In this document: one piece after another, positions 28,135 through 37,329 of the stretch
Numbering within the stretch: position 1 is the first letter of the stretch
How the letters are laid out: every line of letters starts with the position of its first letter
Made by a program: the position numbers and the translations under genes
From: Lentisphaera marina
Lineage (GTDB): Bacteria > Verrucomicrobiota > Lentisphaeria > Lentisphaerales > Lentisphaeraceae
Assembly (NCBI RefSeq): GCF_028745505.1
Contig: NZ_JAQZZL010000002.1
Coordinates: forward strand, 806,001-870,000
Reading direction: 5' to 3'
DNA length: 64,000 nt
Notes under the pieces: model-generated
The model's database searches: none
What the model was told of the DNA's origin: nothing
What the model saw: the letters and a program-made list of their open reading frames with translations, nothing else

Positions 28135-29214
28135 TCATGATGCTTTTTTTAAAGCCTGTTTGTGGAGTGGTTCATAATTATCGCCACTGACCCAAAGTCG
28201 ATGCATTAAAACAGCTAGCTTCCTAGCTATGGCTACTTTTGCTTTTTTTCTCCCCGCGCCACCACCTCGTGAGGCAATTCGATGTCCGTACCTCTTCAAA
28301 TCAGAATCCGGGGATCTATCGCTAAAAATATGTTGAGCACAAATAACCAGTAATGATCTCAAGTACCTATCTCCATGCTTTGTTATTCTTAGTTGTTTAT
28401 CTTTTTCTCCCGATTGGTCCCGCTTTGGAGTTAGGCCTAAAAAAGCACCTATATCACGACTCTTATTAAAACGGGTTGGATCATCAATAGTTAAAACAAA
28501 TGCCAAGGCAGTAACTGGTCCCACTCCAGGAATCTGCCGCAGGTGCTGAGCCTCGGGACAAGACTCTTCACTAATCAGTTCAATTCGATCATCCAACCTC
28601 TCTATTCGATCAGTCAGTTCTTGACATTCGTATAGCATCTCACCTAAAGTTGGCAATAAATCATCACTTACATATTCATACATCTTTTCACTGAAACGAT
28701 TAGCTTCGCACTTAGGGAGATCACTAACTCCTAAACTCTTTAGTATACCCCTTAATGAATTCATCGTTTGGGTTCGCATCTTCACAAAATGCTCACGAGC
28801 ACGCAACACTGTAAGCATTTGCTGGGAGTCCATACTTCGGTGTTGAATGCCGTACAAAAGTGATGGATCCATTCGGGCTACCCGTGCTATCTTTTCAGCG
28901 TCTTTTTCATCGCACTTATTCGTGCTGTCCCATATCATTCGGAGCTTACGAGCATTTGCTACAATTACATTGAAGCCCATACTTTTGAGTTTACTCGATA
29001 TCCATAAAGAGCTACTTCCTACTTCTAGAGCTACTCGGATTTTATGAGGGCGTTCATAATTCGAAAAATATACACTTAACGATTCCAGATTATTTTCAAT
29101 TTTTGCTTGTTCGACGATTTTACCTTCAGAATTTAAAACACAAATATCGTGTTTTTGATTTCCAAGATCCATTCCAATTGTTATTTCAGGTACAGTGATA
29201 GTAGTTTTAGACAT
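28135..29214 (-). CDS. IS110-family transposase (RuvC-like DEDD recombinase)
   Basis: 359 aa. The N-terminal RuvC-like domain has TIGMDLGNQKHDICVL (first Asp), ALEVGSSSLW (Glu) and NKCDEKDAEKIARVARMD (Asp pair). The C-terminal transposase-20 domain has LRQIPGVGPVTALAFVLTID, GAFLGLTPKRDQSGEKDKQLRITKHGDRYLRSLL, with the catalytic Ser in the DQSG region. RBS GGAG precedes ATG at 29214. IS110 elements make no inverted repeats or clear target duplications, so the borders cannot be fixed by eye. The 5' non-coding stretch (29215-~29400) is where IS110 members encode their bridge RNA. The gene seems intact. Confidence 0.92.
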   Translation of the reverse strand: MSKTTITVPEITIGMDLGNQKHDICVLNSEGKIVEQAKIENNLESLSVYFSNYERPHKIRVALEVGSSSLWISSKLKSMGFNVIVANARKLRMIWDSTNKCDEKDAEKIARVARMDPSLLYGIQHRSMDSQQMLTVLRAREHFVKMRTQTMNSLRGILKSLGVSDLPKCEANRFSEKMYEYVSDDLLPTLGEMLYECQELTDRIERLDDRIELISEESCPEAQHLRQIPGVGPVTALAFVLTIDDPTRFNKSRDIGAFLGLTPKRDQSGEKDKQLRITKHGDRYLRSLLVICAQHIFSDRSPDSDLKRYGHRIASRGGGAGRKKAKVAIARKLAVLMHRLWVSGDNYEPLHKQALKKAS

Positions 29215-29400
29215 GGCAGTTCTCCGTTAATTTTGGTCGTAACTTAATTAATGTCAGGCAAGGTCTGCTAGCAAGTGGACTTTGCCGAGGGCTGCCTTCT
29301 CATACTATCTTGGCAAATGCGGATAAAGATGAGGTACTACACACAGATTCAGCAGGTTATTTTTCATGTATTCCGAGGCTGTAGTGATTAAAAAAATAGC
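29215..29400 (-). ncRNA. Candidate IS110 bridge RNA region
   Basis: Non-coding stretch directly upstream of the IS110 transposase, the position of bridge RNA in the IS110 group (IS621). It contains short complementary stretches, for example GGCAAGGTCTGC and GCAAGTGGACTTTGCCGAGG at ~29255-29300. Exact ends and loops are not determined by reading. Role inferred from family and position. Confidence 0.35.
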
Positions 29401-29490
29401 CAACAGCCAATTTGACCTTCGACTTTTTTTAAACACAGCGTTTCAACGGCTCTGTGCGAGAAATAGAGAAGTTTAGTCGCGCACGCTTGA

Positions 29491-31164
29491 GAGGCTGTGT
29501 GAAAAACAAACACAACTTTAATACTAATATATACATGGTATTTTATATTAGTATTAATTAGGAGAACAAAATGAACTTGATACAAGGTGATGATCGGAGA
29601 GAAAGTATTTTCTTTCCTCAATGTTTAGATGATTATATTGATTCAAATAGTGAAGTTCGTATAATTGATCAGTTTGTTGACTCTCTCAATTTAATGGAAT
29701 GTGGTTTTGTATTTCCAAAAGAAGATCCTCTTGGACGAGGTCGAGCAGCTTATGACCCTGCTGATTTATTGAAGCTTTTTATTTATGGTTATTTCAATGG
29801 TATTCGTTCTGGCCGTAAACTTGAGAAAAACTGCCATATTAATCTCGAAGTCATTTGGTTGCTTAAGCGCTTGAAGCCAGACTTTAAAACTATCTGCGAT
29901 TTTCGCAAAAATAACCGCAAAGCCTTTAAGCAAGCAACGACTAAATTCACCTTGTTATGTCAGAAGCTAAAGCTCATTGCGGGTGAAACCATTGCAGTAG
30001 ATGGAACAATAATTAAAGCGTCAAATAATATTTCTAAAAGTTGGAGTTCAAAAAAGCTGGAGAAGAATTTAAAACAAACTGAAGTTCTGATTGAGCAGTA
30101 CCTTAATGACCTTGAGGGATTAGATGATGATCCAGCTCCAGAGTCAGGACAACGAAAAGAAGCCCTTAAGCACAAGCTTGATTATGAACAGACAAAGGAA
30201 ATTCAACTAAATGAAATTAAAAGTGTCTTGGATAAATCTTCTAAGAGTCACCTTTCCTTGACTGACCCAGACAGTAAAACAATAAGTAAACAGGGTAAAT
30301 CATGCGTGGGTTATAACGTCCAAACTTCCGTAGACAGTTTACATAAACTCATCGTTTGTTGTGAAGTCACCGATAGAATTAACGATTTAGGGCTTCTCAC
30401 TCCCATGGCTCAAGAAACAAAAAATCTCTTGGAATTGCAAGAACTATGTGACCTTACTGCGGACTCTGGTTACTATACTTTAGATGATTTGAAAGATTGT
30501 GAAGATATGGGGATGATTCCTTATTTACCGACAGTTAAAAAGTCATCGAATGTCCAACAAGGTCTATATGGTAAAGGCGCTTTTCTTTACAACTCCAAAG
30601 AAGATACATATCTCTGTCCCAATAAAATAACCTTAAAGAAAATCCGGACTACTGAGCAACGAGGAAAACGATTCCATCAATATACCCATAAGAGTGCCTG
30701 TGGAAATTGTCCTTTAAAACTCCGCTGTACAAAAGCAAAACAACGGGTGCTATCACGCTGGGAACATGAACAATATCAAGAGCGAGCAACAAAAAGAATT
30801 CTCGAAAACAAAGAAATGATGGCAACACGTAAAGGAACAGTGGAGCATCCATATGGGACTATCAAAACTCAGTTTCTTAGCAATGGTTTTTTAGTTCGCG
30901 GTAAGGAAATGGTTCAGGCTGAATGTTCTCTTGCACATTTGGCTTACAACTTGAAGCGAGTTTTAAACATTATGAAATTTGATGACTTGATTACAATCCT
31001 TGGCTACAGGACGGGACTATACTTCAAAAATGTCGCTATAAATGGGTTAATACGCCTTTGCACAAAGCCTATAGAGCTGAAATATAATAAAGGTAGACCA
31101 CGATCATTGTGGTATACAAAATTTAAGAGGCTTCACCATGAAAGCTTGTTTTTCACACAGCCTC
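29491..31164 (+). mobile_element. IS1182-family element, copy 2, 1674 bp
   Basis: Same ends and length as copy 1 (GAGGCTGTGTGAAAAACAA … complement). One silent base difference noticed (AAAAAG versus AAGAAG in the Lys-Lys pair near 30051). Left flank GCACGCTTGA and right flank TTTAGCGTG form imperfect palindrome arms. The right flank matches that of copy 1 for ~130 bp but with many differences, whereas the IS bodies are almost identical. Confidence 0.9.
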
Positions 31165-31169
31165 TTTAG
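29571..31169 (+). CDS. IS1182-family transposase, copy 2
   Basis: 532 aa, identical in protein sequence to copy 1 (12162-13760): DUF772-like N-terminus, DDE core, CGNCPLKLRC cluster. It is preceded by the same 14-bp-arm hairpin and AGGAG. Its stop codon TAG again lies partly outside the element, because flanking DNA begins TTTAG, as at copy 1. It sits directly upstream of, and in the same orientation as, the GH31 operon at 31448, so read-out transcription into that operon is possible; no promoter was identified. Confidence 0.93.
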   Translation: MNLIQGDDRRESIFFPQCLDDYIDSNSEVRIIDQFVDSLNLMECGFVFPKEDPLGRGRAAYDPADLLKLFIYGYFNGIRSGRKLEKNCHINLEVIWLLKRLKPDFKTICDFRKNNRKAFKQATTKFTLLCQKLKLIAGETIAVDGTIIKASNNISKSWSSKKLEKNLKQTEVLIEQYLNDLEGLDDDPAPESGQRKEALKHKLDYEQTKEIQLNEIKSVLDKSSKSHLSLTDPDSKTISKQGKSCVGYNVQTSVDSLHKLIVCCEVTDRINDLGLLTPMAQETKNLLELQELCDLTADSGYYTLDDLKDCEDMGMIPYLPTVKKSSNVQQGLYGKGAFLYNSKEDTYLCPNKITLKKIRTTEQRGKRFHQYTHKSACGNCPLKLRCTKAKQRVLSRWEHEQYQERATKRILENKEMMATRKGTVEHPYGTIKTQFLSNGFLVRGKEMVQAECSLAHLAYNLKRVLNIMKFDDLITILGYRTGLYFKNVAINGLIRLCTKPIELKYNKGRPRSLWYTKFKRLHHESLFFTQPL

Positions 31170-31360
31170 CGTGTGGGAGAAACATTAATGCGAAGCAGGG
31201 TCTTCGCGTTCCGATACGTAGCCTTATCACCAGATTAATTAAAACTTCTGTGTTTATCAGTGTCCATCCGTGGTTTCATTACACTATCGAATTCTCAATT
31301 AGATCTTACCTTCCCACCTTAAACCGCAGGCGCCACCTTGAGCGCAGCGATACTAATCTA
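31165..31360 (+). repeat. Dispersed intergenic repeat with micro-hairpins, downstream of IS1182 copy 2
   Basis: Diverged copy of the 13757-13880 repeat: ATGCGAAGCAGG, CACCAGATTAATTAAA, CTGTGTTTATCAGTGTCCAT, CGAATTCTCAATTA. Ends in hairpin units AAACCGCAGGCGCCACC and TTGAGCGCAGCGATAC at ~31320-31355. No gene up to 31448. Confidence 0.65.
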
Positions 31361-31447
31361 AAAAAATTAAACAAAAAACACCAATGACTTGTAAAGATCT
31401 CCTTTTTGTTTGCGGTTAATTTCCCAAACAACTGGAGTTAATAAAAA

Positions 31448-33088
31448 ATGAAAAAATTACTATTTACATTAGCTGCTCTCGGAGCAGTGGCAGCACAAGC
31501 AAAAGACAAAGAGTATAAAGTTGAAATCCCCCTCGAAAAAGGCGAAGCCTGGTGGGGCGGTTTAAGTGTTGATGGTCACAAAATGCCATACCTTGAAGAA
31601 ACGAATTATACGAGAGATTTACTTGGTAATAACTACGGTAACCAAGCTCAGCCTTTGTTAGTATCTAATACTGGGCGTTACGTTTGGTGCGAAGAGCCCA
31701 TGAAGTACGAATATAAGAGTGGTAAGCTCGTAGTTAGTTCTCAATTTTCTGAGATCAAATGGGGTGATGCAGGTGATACTCTAAAAGATGCATATGAGTA
31801 TTCATCTAAAAATTTCTTTCCTACTGACGGTAAGATTCCAGATGAACTACTTTTCACTGAGCCTCAGTATAACACTTGGATTGAGCTCATGTATGACCAG
31901 AATGAAGAAGATATTCTCGAATACGCTCAAAAACTCATTGATCAGGGCTACCCACCAGGCGTGTTGATGATCGATGATAACTGGCAGGAAAATTATGGCG
32001 TCTGGGAGTTTTCCGCCAAGCGTTTTAAAGATCCAAAAGGCATGATTGAAAAACTCCATAAAATGGGCTTTAAAGTTATGATGTGGGTGTGTCCTTTTGT
32101 GACTGCAGATAGCGCAACTTATCGCTACCTTGCCCAAGAAGATTTACTCCTCCGTGACCCGGGGAAAACGCAAAATATTCTCTGGGCAAATACATCTAAT
32201 AAACCAGCTATTGTACGCTGGTGGAATGGTGCGAGTGCTTGCCTTGATTTAAGTAACCCTAAGGCGATGGATTGGTTTAAAGATCAGCTCGACCACCTTG
32301 TAGAAGAGTATGGTGTTGATGGCTTTAAATTTGATGCAGGTGATGCGCGTTTTTATAAGAAGGGCGTGGTATCTAAAAATCATACACACGCTAATGATCA
32401 CACGATTTACTTTTCTGAACTCGGTCTTCATTACCCTCTCAACGAATACCGTGCTTCTTGGAAGCTTGCCGGACGCCCACTAGCTCAGCGTCTTCGTGAT
32501 AAAAAGCATAATTGGGGTGATATGCAACAGTTGATTCCCGGTATTATTGCTCAGGGTCTAATGGGCTATGCTTTTACTTGTCCGGACATGATTGGTGGCG
32601 GAGAGTATCAATCATTCCTGAAAACTGACAGTATTGACGAGGAACTCGTTGTTCGTTCAGCGCAGTGTAGTGCACTTATGCCCATGATGCAGTTTTCAGC
32701 GGCACCATGGAGAGTGTTAAGTCCTGAAAATGCAAAAATTTGTAAAGATATGGCAAAACTTCACTCTAAATTAGGGCAGGATATTTTAGCCATGGCTAAG
32801 AAATCAGCTAAAACGGGTGAACCAATTGTTAAATCTCTAGAGTACCTCTTCCCTGAAGGCGATTATGAAAAGATTCAGGATCAGTTCATCCTAGGTGATA
32901 AGATTATGGTCGCCCCGGTATTGGCTCAAGGCGCTCGTTCTAGAGAAGTTGTTTTTCCAAGAGGTACATGGAAAGGTGATGATGGTTCAACTGTAGTTGG
33001 TCCGACAAAAGTGACTATCAATGTACCGCTTGAGCGTTTACCTTGGTATGAAAAAGTTCAAGATTCCACATCTGTAGCATCTAAGTAA
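31448..33088 (+). CDS. Secreted GH31-family glycoside hydrolase
   Basis: 546 aa, signal peptide MKKLLFTLAALGAVAAQA. The barrel shows GH31 hallmarks: PQYNTWIELMYDQNEEDILEYAQKLIDQGYPPGVLMIDDNWQ, GFKVMMWVCPFVTADS, and the nucleophile strand DGFKFDAGDARFY with Asp296. GLMGYAFTCPDMIGGGEY corresponds to the acid/base region. It is shorter than typical GH31 and lacks long C-terminal extensions. The family acts on alpha-glucosides, alpha-xylosides, alpha-galactosides or sulfoquinovosides; the substrate is not fixed here. First gene of a tight operon with the glycosidase (13 bp) and ThuA (10 bp) genes, the block being bracketed by IS1182-type copies 2 and 3. Confidence 0.85.
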   Translation: MKKLLFTLAALGAVAAQAKDKEYKVEIPLEKGEAWWGGLSVDGHKMPYLEETNYTRDLLGNNYGNQAQPLLVSNTGRYVWCEEPMKYEYKSGKLVVSSQFSEIKWGDAGDTLKDAYEYSSKNFFPTDGKIPDELLFTEPQYNTWIELMYDQNEEDILEYAQKLIDQGYPPGVLMIDDNWQENYGVWEFSAKRFKDPKGMIEKLHKMGFKVMMWVCPFVTADSATYRYLAQEDLLLRDPGKTQNILWANTSNKPAIVRWWNGASACLDLSNPKAMDWFKDQLDHLVEEYGVDGFKFDAGDARFYKKGVVSKNHTHANDHTIYFSELGLHYPLNEYRASWKLAGRPLAQRLRDKKHNWGDMQQLIPGIIAQGLMGYAFTCPDMIGGGEYQSFLKTDSIDEELVVRSAQCSALMPMMQFSAAPWRVLSPENAKICKDMAKLHSKLGQDILAMAKKSAKTGEPIVKSLEYLFPEGDYEKIQDQFILGDKIMVAPVLAQGARSREVVFPRGTWKGDDGSTVVGPTKVTINVPLERLPWYEKVQDSTSVASK

Positions 33089-33101
33089 TTAAAGGAAAAT
33101 C

Positions 33102-34820
33102 ATGAAGCTACTCACTTTTACAGCAACTTTAGCTTTAGCTTTATTTTCTTGTGATAATAACACGAAAGTAGATCAAAAAGTAGAAACAAAAGCAGAAGTA
33201 GCTTCTGCTTCCAAGGTGGTCCTAACGGAAGTAGCTTCTGCTCCTCTCCCACAAAGTCCTGGAGCTTATAAATACTGGCCCAAGTATGAAAAGACTCCAG
33301 TGACGGAGATGAGGGCAGCTGAATGGTTAGAAGGAGATCATATAAGTAGTGGTTGGGATTGGTCCTTACCTTCTCATGTCAAACCATCACCCAATGGCCG
33401 TTTGTGTATCGCAAGACTAAATCGTTTAAATTATAATACTGACAAAGCACTGAAAGAAATCAAGGCTCCAGTCACACCGGTTTTAGCTCTATGGCTAAAA
33501 TGGAAAGATATGGAGCCGGTTGAGGGTCAGTACAACTTTGACTTGCTCAATCAAAAAATTAATGAAGCCGCAGAAAGAGGCTATAAGGTGGTTTACAGGC
33601 CATTATTTTCGGCGACGGTTTTTGCTCCCGATTGGCTTAAAAAATATAAGATTCCCCATCGCGAAGAGCACAAAGATGCAAAAGTTACTAACTACCAAGT
33701 AGATCACCCGGAATTTCATTCCAGATACTTGCGCTTCATTAATGCCATGGGCAAAAGTAAAATTGTCCAAAATCCTAACTTAGTTGGCGCCTTCTTTGGT
33801 TATGCTTCACCAAGTTATGGAGATGAGGGCATTGGGCCTCATGGAAAAGATCCAGATAAAGTCCCACATGTCATTGAGCGTATCAATGCCTGGGCCCAAG
33901 CCTTTAAAGGACATGAAAGTAAAGTCTTTATGGGTGGTTGGTCCAAGCTTGGGGTCAAGAAAGGCTTTGGTCTGCGTCGAGGCTTTGTAGAGATGTATCT
34001 CTACCATCTTCCCAGCGAAGAAACTGGTCAGCGTTTAGATAAAGATTTTTATCTTGATGTGGATGAAGATAGTTTTGCAGTTGATGGGCGCTTTAATGGT
34101 GATGAGAATGAGGAATATGAAGAAAGCTGGGCTAGCGCCAAAAGAGGCTTCCGCTTTGGCAAGAATACGGATTCCTTCTCTTACCGTTACTTCACCTCCA
34201 ATTTGCGTGCTCTGCAAATGAGAAGTAATTATCTGCTCTACAATCATTTCAGTCTTATTCCTGAGCAGTTGGTTTGGGTCGGTCAAAGCATGGGTAAATC
34301 AATTGAAGATAGTCCGGATGTTTGGTGTGCACTTCGCGAAAGTTATATCAAGACTTGGGGATTCAGAAATTATAAACAGGATTATTTTTCGGAGAGTATT
34401 AAAGGTAAAGAATTTTTACCAGTGAAAAATTTTGAGAGGGGTTTAAAACAAAGAAATACGGCTGTTTCCAAGAGTGAAGCTCTCGTAAAAATCCCTCATG
34501 GAGTACATCAATGGATGACGCCAAAAGATCGCAGTTATGACTTAATTGCTCGTAAAGCCGATCAGCTGATCTTCAATATTGACAGTGCTTGGCTGGCAAA
34601 ATGTGGTGAAAAAATAGCCGTAAAAATATCTTACTTTGATCACGCAAATGGCGAAATTTATTTAAAGGGTTTCAATAAAAGCAAAGTTATTCTAAAAGGA
34701 TCAAACGATTTAAAGACCGTCACCTATTTCATTAACAAATCAGAACTTAAAGGTCAGCAAATAATCATTGAAGGTGCAGCTCCGCTTTCATTTGTTCGCT
34801 TGATTAAAGTTAATCCTTAA
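33102..34820 (+). CDS. Lipoprotein TIM-barrel glycoside hydrolase (GH42/clan A-like)
   Basis: 572 aa. MKLLTFTATLALALFSC is a lipoprotein signal with lipobox LFSC. A short linker has a repeated EVASA motif. The barrel contains PVLALWLKWKDMEPVEGQYNFDLLNQKINEAAERGYKVVYRPLFSA, parallel to the GH42-type opening, and candidate acid/base Glu242 in YGDEGIGPHG. The C-terminal ~110 residues are a probable beta-sandwich similar to that of the paralogue at 21476-23143. An RBS (AAAGGA) lies before the start. It probably acts on the same glycan as the adjoining GH31 enzyme. Exact family not assignable. Confidence 0.7.
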   Translation: MKLLTFTATLALALFSCDNNTKVDQKVETKAEVASASKVVLTEVASAPLPQSPGAYKYWPKYEKTPVTEMRAAEWLEGDHISSGWDWSLPSHVKPSPNGRLCIARLNRLNYNTDKALKEIKAPVTPVLALWLKWKDMEPVEGQYNFDLLNQKINEAAERGYKVVYRPLFSATVFAPDWLKKYKIPHREEHKDAKVTNYQVDHPEFHSRYLRFINAMGKSKIVQNPNLVGAFFGYASPSYGDEGIGPHGKDPDKVPHVIERINAWAQAFKGHESKVFMGGWSKLGVKKGFGLRRGFVEMYLYHLPSEETGQRLDKDFYLDVDEDSFAVDGRFNGDENEEYEESWASAKRGFRFGKNTDSFSYRYFTSNLRALQMRSNYLLYNHFSLIPEQLVWVGQSMGKSIEDSPDVWCALRESYIKTWGFRNYKQDYFSESIKGKEFLPVKNFERGLKQRNTAVSKSEALVKIPHGVHQWMTPKDRSYDLIARKADQLIFNIDSAWLAKCGEKIAVKISYFDHANGEIYLKGFNKSKVILKGSNDLKTVTYFINKSELKGQQIIIEGAAPLSFVRLIKVNP

Positions 34821-34830
34821 GGAAGATCAT

Positions 34831-35829
34831 ATGTTTAAATTAATTCTTACCATTTCTATTTGCTTAAGTATGTTTAGTCTTCAGGCTGAAGAATCGGTTG
34901 CGGAATTAAAAAAGAGGGGACAGGCTTTTATGAAACAGGCGAAGCCCCTCAAAGAAACTGATAAAGTTAAGCACTACAAACTCAGAGCACAAGGAAGTGA
35001 ATTACTGGCCCAGGCCAAGATGATTGAGTATGCTCATGATTATGAAAAAATGATTCACAAACTTCATATCGTAAAACCCAAAAAGAAAAGAAAGTTACTT
35101 GCTTATTCACATACCACGGGCTTTCGTCATGGCTCAATTGAATTTGGCACAAAAATGCTGGCGGCAGTCGGAGAACAAACGGGGGCTTATGAGCTTGTTC
35201 ATACTGAAGACGAAGCCGTTTTTACCGATGAATCGCTAGCACAATTTGATGGCATCATGATTATCAATGCGACTCACAATGCTATCGCATCACCTCAGCA
35301 TCGAGCTGCCTTTGAGAAGTTTTTTGAATCGAAAAAAGGCTTGATAGGCATTCATGCTGCCACCGACTGTCACTCTGATTGGGCCAACTATAAAGAAGCC
35401 ATGGGTGGCTTGTTCGACGGCCACCCCTGGTGGGCAAAAGAAACTGTGACTCTGTACAACGAATGTCCTGACCACCCTTGTTCGGATATGATTCCTCAGA
35501 GCTATAAAATCAACGATGAAATCTATCAGTATAAAGATGATTCACACTTTACTCGCGATAAGCTGCGTGTCCTCGTAAGTCTGGATGTCTTTGCTCCCGG
35601 AATGAAACGCGACAAGATGAAGCGCAAAGATAATGATTACCCCGTATCTTGGGTGAAAACTTATAAGAACTCAAATGTTTTTTACACCAATCTTGGGCAT
35701 AACCAGTCTACTTACGAAAATCCCATCGCACTTCAGCACATGGTCACAGGCATTCAATTTGCCTTAGGCGACATCGAAGCCGACACAACTCCAAGTGCTA
35801 AAATTGGTAAGCTTCCGAAGAGTGAGTAA
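34831..35829 (+). CDS. Secreted ThuA-domain protein
   Basis: 332 aa, signal peptide MFKLILTISICLSMFSLQA, a Lys/Glu/Ala-rich helical stretch (25-75), then a ThuA (trehalose-utilisation, glutamine-amidotransferase-like) domain from ~85: KLLAYSHTTGFRHGSIEFGTKML, FDGIMIINATHNAI, KKGLIGIHAATDCHSDWANYKEAMGG, FDGHPWW and VSWVKTYKNSNVFYTNLGHN. ThuA proteins act in sugar catabolism, often with dehydrogenases, but no reaction is firmly established. Last gene of the GH31 operon, 10 bp after the glycosidase. Its stop codon lies 22 bases before the IS1182-type copy 3 left end. Confidence 0.85.
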   Translation: MFKLILTISICLSMFSLQAEESVAELKKRGQAFMKQAKPLKETDKVKHYKLRAQGSELLAQAKMIEYAHDYEKMIHKLHIVKPKKKRKLLAYSHTTGFRHGSIEFGTKMLAAVGEQTGAYELVHTEDEAVFTDESLAQFDGIMIINATHNAIASPQHRAAFEKFFESKKGLIGIHAATDCHSDWANYKEAMGGLFDGHPWWAKETVTLYNECPDHPCSDMIPQSYKINDEIYQYKDDSHFTRDKLRVLVSLDVFAPGMKRDKMKRKDNDYPVSWVKTYKNSNVFYTNLGHNQSTYENPIALQHMVTGIQFALGDIEADTTPSAKIGKLPKSE

Positions 35830-35834
35830 AAGGT

Positions 35835-35851
35835 ATGTAGTCCACGCTTTG
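35835..35851 (+). repeat. Left arm of the palindromic target of IS1182 copy 3
   Basis: ATGTAGTCCACGCTT (35835-35849) is the exact complement of 38866-38880 on the far side of the element. Between arm and IS is TG (35850-35851), also found at 38864-38865. The uninterrupted site would be a 32-bp hairpin with TG in the loop, so TG may be a 2-bp target duplication. Confidence 0.8.
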
Positions 35852-35995
35852 GAGGCTGTGTGAAAAACAAACACAACTTTAATACTAATATATACATGGT
35901 ATTTTATATTAGTATTAATTAGGAGAACAAAATGAACTTGATACAAGGTGATGATCGGAGAGAAAGTATTTTCTTTCCTCAATGTTTAGATGATT

Positions 35996-37329
35996 GAGCC
36001 TTTTGCAAAAGTCATAAAACAAGCTGAATAAAAGTAGAAACATGTTATCTCAATAGTTACCAAAACAAAAAGAGAAAAAACATGAATCTACCCGGCTTAT
36101 GGGATACCATAGAAAAGTATTTATTTCCAGGCTTAGAAGAACTTTTAGGCGGAGAATTAACTAAGAAAGAGAAAGAGTTTGTTCGCATCTGCACAATAAC
36201 TGAGCTTGATCAGTTCAGCCATGAATTTGAATGGTGTGGATTTGGGCGACCTCCGAAAGATCATTTTAATATAGTGAAAGCTTACATAGCCAAATCCGTT
36301 TATAACTTCGATACAACAAGATCTTTTATAGACTTTCTCAAATCAAGTACAAAGATACGTCGTTTATGTGGTTGGGAATTTGCAAAACAGCTTCCTCATG
36401 AAAGTACTTTTTCTAGAGTATTTGCAGAAATCACCGCCTCTCAGCTCTGCCAAAGAATCCATGAATTCTTAGTGGTAAAACATTGTGGAGACACCTTAGT
36501 ACCGCACATTAGTAGAGATTCTTCAGCAATTGAAGCTAGAGAAAAAGTCATGTCTGAACCAGGGGCTGAGCCTAAAGCCCCTAAGAAACGAGGGCGGCCT
36601 AAAAAAGGTGAGATCCGAATTAAAGAAAAAACCGTAGTGGAAAAGCAGGTCGACCGGTCACTTGAAGAAAACTTAAAAGAGCTCCCAACGCACTGTAATA
36701 AAGGGACAAAGAAAAACAGTAATGGTTATAAAGTTTCATGGAAAGGCTACAAGCTTCACTTAGATTGTATTGATGGAGATATACCAGTCGCAGGCCTATT
36801 GAGTTCAGCGTCTTTACACGACAGCCAAGCGGCAATCCCTTTAGCACAGATTAGCGCACAACGCATAACTAATTTATATGATTTAATGGATGCAGCCTAT
36901 GATTCACCTTCTATCCATAAATTCAGCCATCTTTTAGGACATAAATCTATTATTGATCACAATCCTAGAAAAACTGGGGAGAAAAAGATTTTTGACCCGC
37001 CTGAAAAAGAACGGTACAAACAGCGGTCATCTGTTGAAAGAGTCTTTTCGAACTTAAAAGACAACTATGGTGGTAGGATGATCAGAGTACGAGGACATGC
37101 AAAAGTCATGACTCATCTAATGTTTGGCATTATTGCAATAACAGCAAACCAACTCTTCAAGACTATTTAGCAACTAACATAAAACTATACGTCATGATCA
37201 ACTTGCGTCCATTTTTGGCTTGTTTATACTCACATGTATCCAATTTCGAGATACATGTGAGCGAGATCTTAAGATTTATCCTGGATGAACTTTTTAATCA
37301 CTCTAATTCAGGACTTTTGCAAAAGGATC
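35996..37329 (+). mobile_element. Nested insertion sequence (IS4/IS5-superfamily type), 1334 bp
   Basis: Terminal repeats GAGCCTTTTGCAAAAGTC (35996) and complement of GATCCTTTTGCAAAAGTC (ending 37329): 17 of 18 match. The target duplication GATT is at 35992-35995 and 37330-37333. Inserted in the transposase gene of IS1182-type copy 3. Confidence 0.88.
36082..37170 (+). CDS. DDE transposase of nested IS (IS4/IS5 superfamily)
   Basis: 362 aa. N-terminal helical domain (FNIVKAYIAKSVYNFDTTRSFIDFLKSSTKIRRLCGW, a DUF772-like region), HESTFSRVFAEI, then catalytic strand HISRDSSAIEAREK, an inserted basic linker (KAPKKRGRPKKGE, AT-hook-like), LYDLMDAAYDSPS, and SSVERVFSNLKDNYGGRMIRVRG carrying the C-terminal Glu. 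It has its own AGAG-type ribosome site. Looks intact. The exact ISfinder family is not certain from reading. Confidence 0.85.
   Translation: MNLPGLWDTIEKYLFPGLEELLGGELTKKEKEFVRICTITELDQFSHEFEWCGFGRPPKDHFNIVKAYIAKSVYNFDTTRSFIDFLKSSTKIRRLCGWEFAKQLPHESTFSRVFAEITASQLCQRIHEFLVVKHCGDTLVPHISRDSSAIEAREKVMSEPGAEPKAPKKRGRPKKGEIRIKEKTVVEKQVDRSLEENLKELPTHCNKGTKKNSNGYKVSWKGYKLHLDCIDGDIPVAGLLSSASLHDSQAAIPLAQISAQRITNLYDLMDAAYDSPSIHKFSHLLGHKSIIDHNPRKTGEKKIFDPPEKERYKQRSSVERVFSNLKDNYGGRMIRVRGHAKVMTHLMFGIIAITANQLFKTI

Noticed and set aside
29388..29621. Minus-strand frame repeated at 35764-35982 over the IS1182 left ends
   Set aside because: It is the antisense of the IS terminal repeat and hairpin, kept in both places only because the IS is copied.
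12082..31164. The 12-31 kb block as a composite transposon bounded by IS1182 copies 1 and 2
   Set aside because: Outer flanks do not show a matching target duplication and each copy sits in its own palindrome with diverged flanks, which fits independent insertions better.
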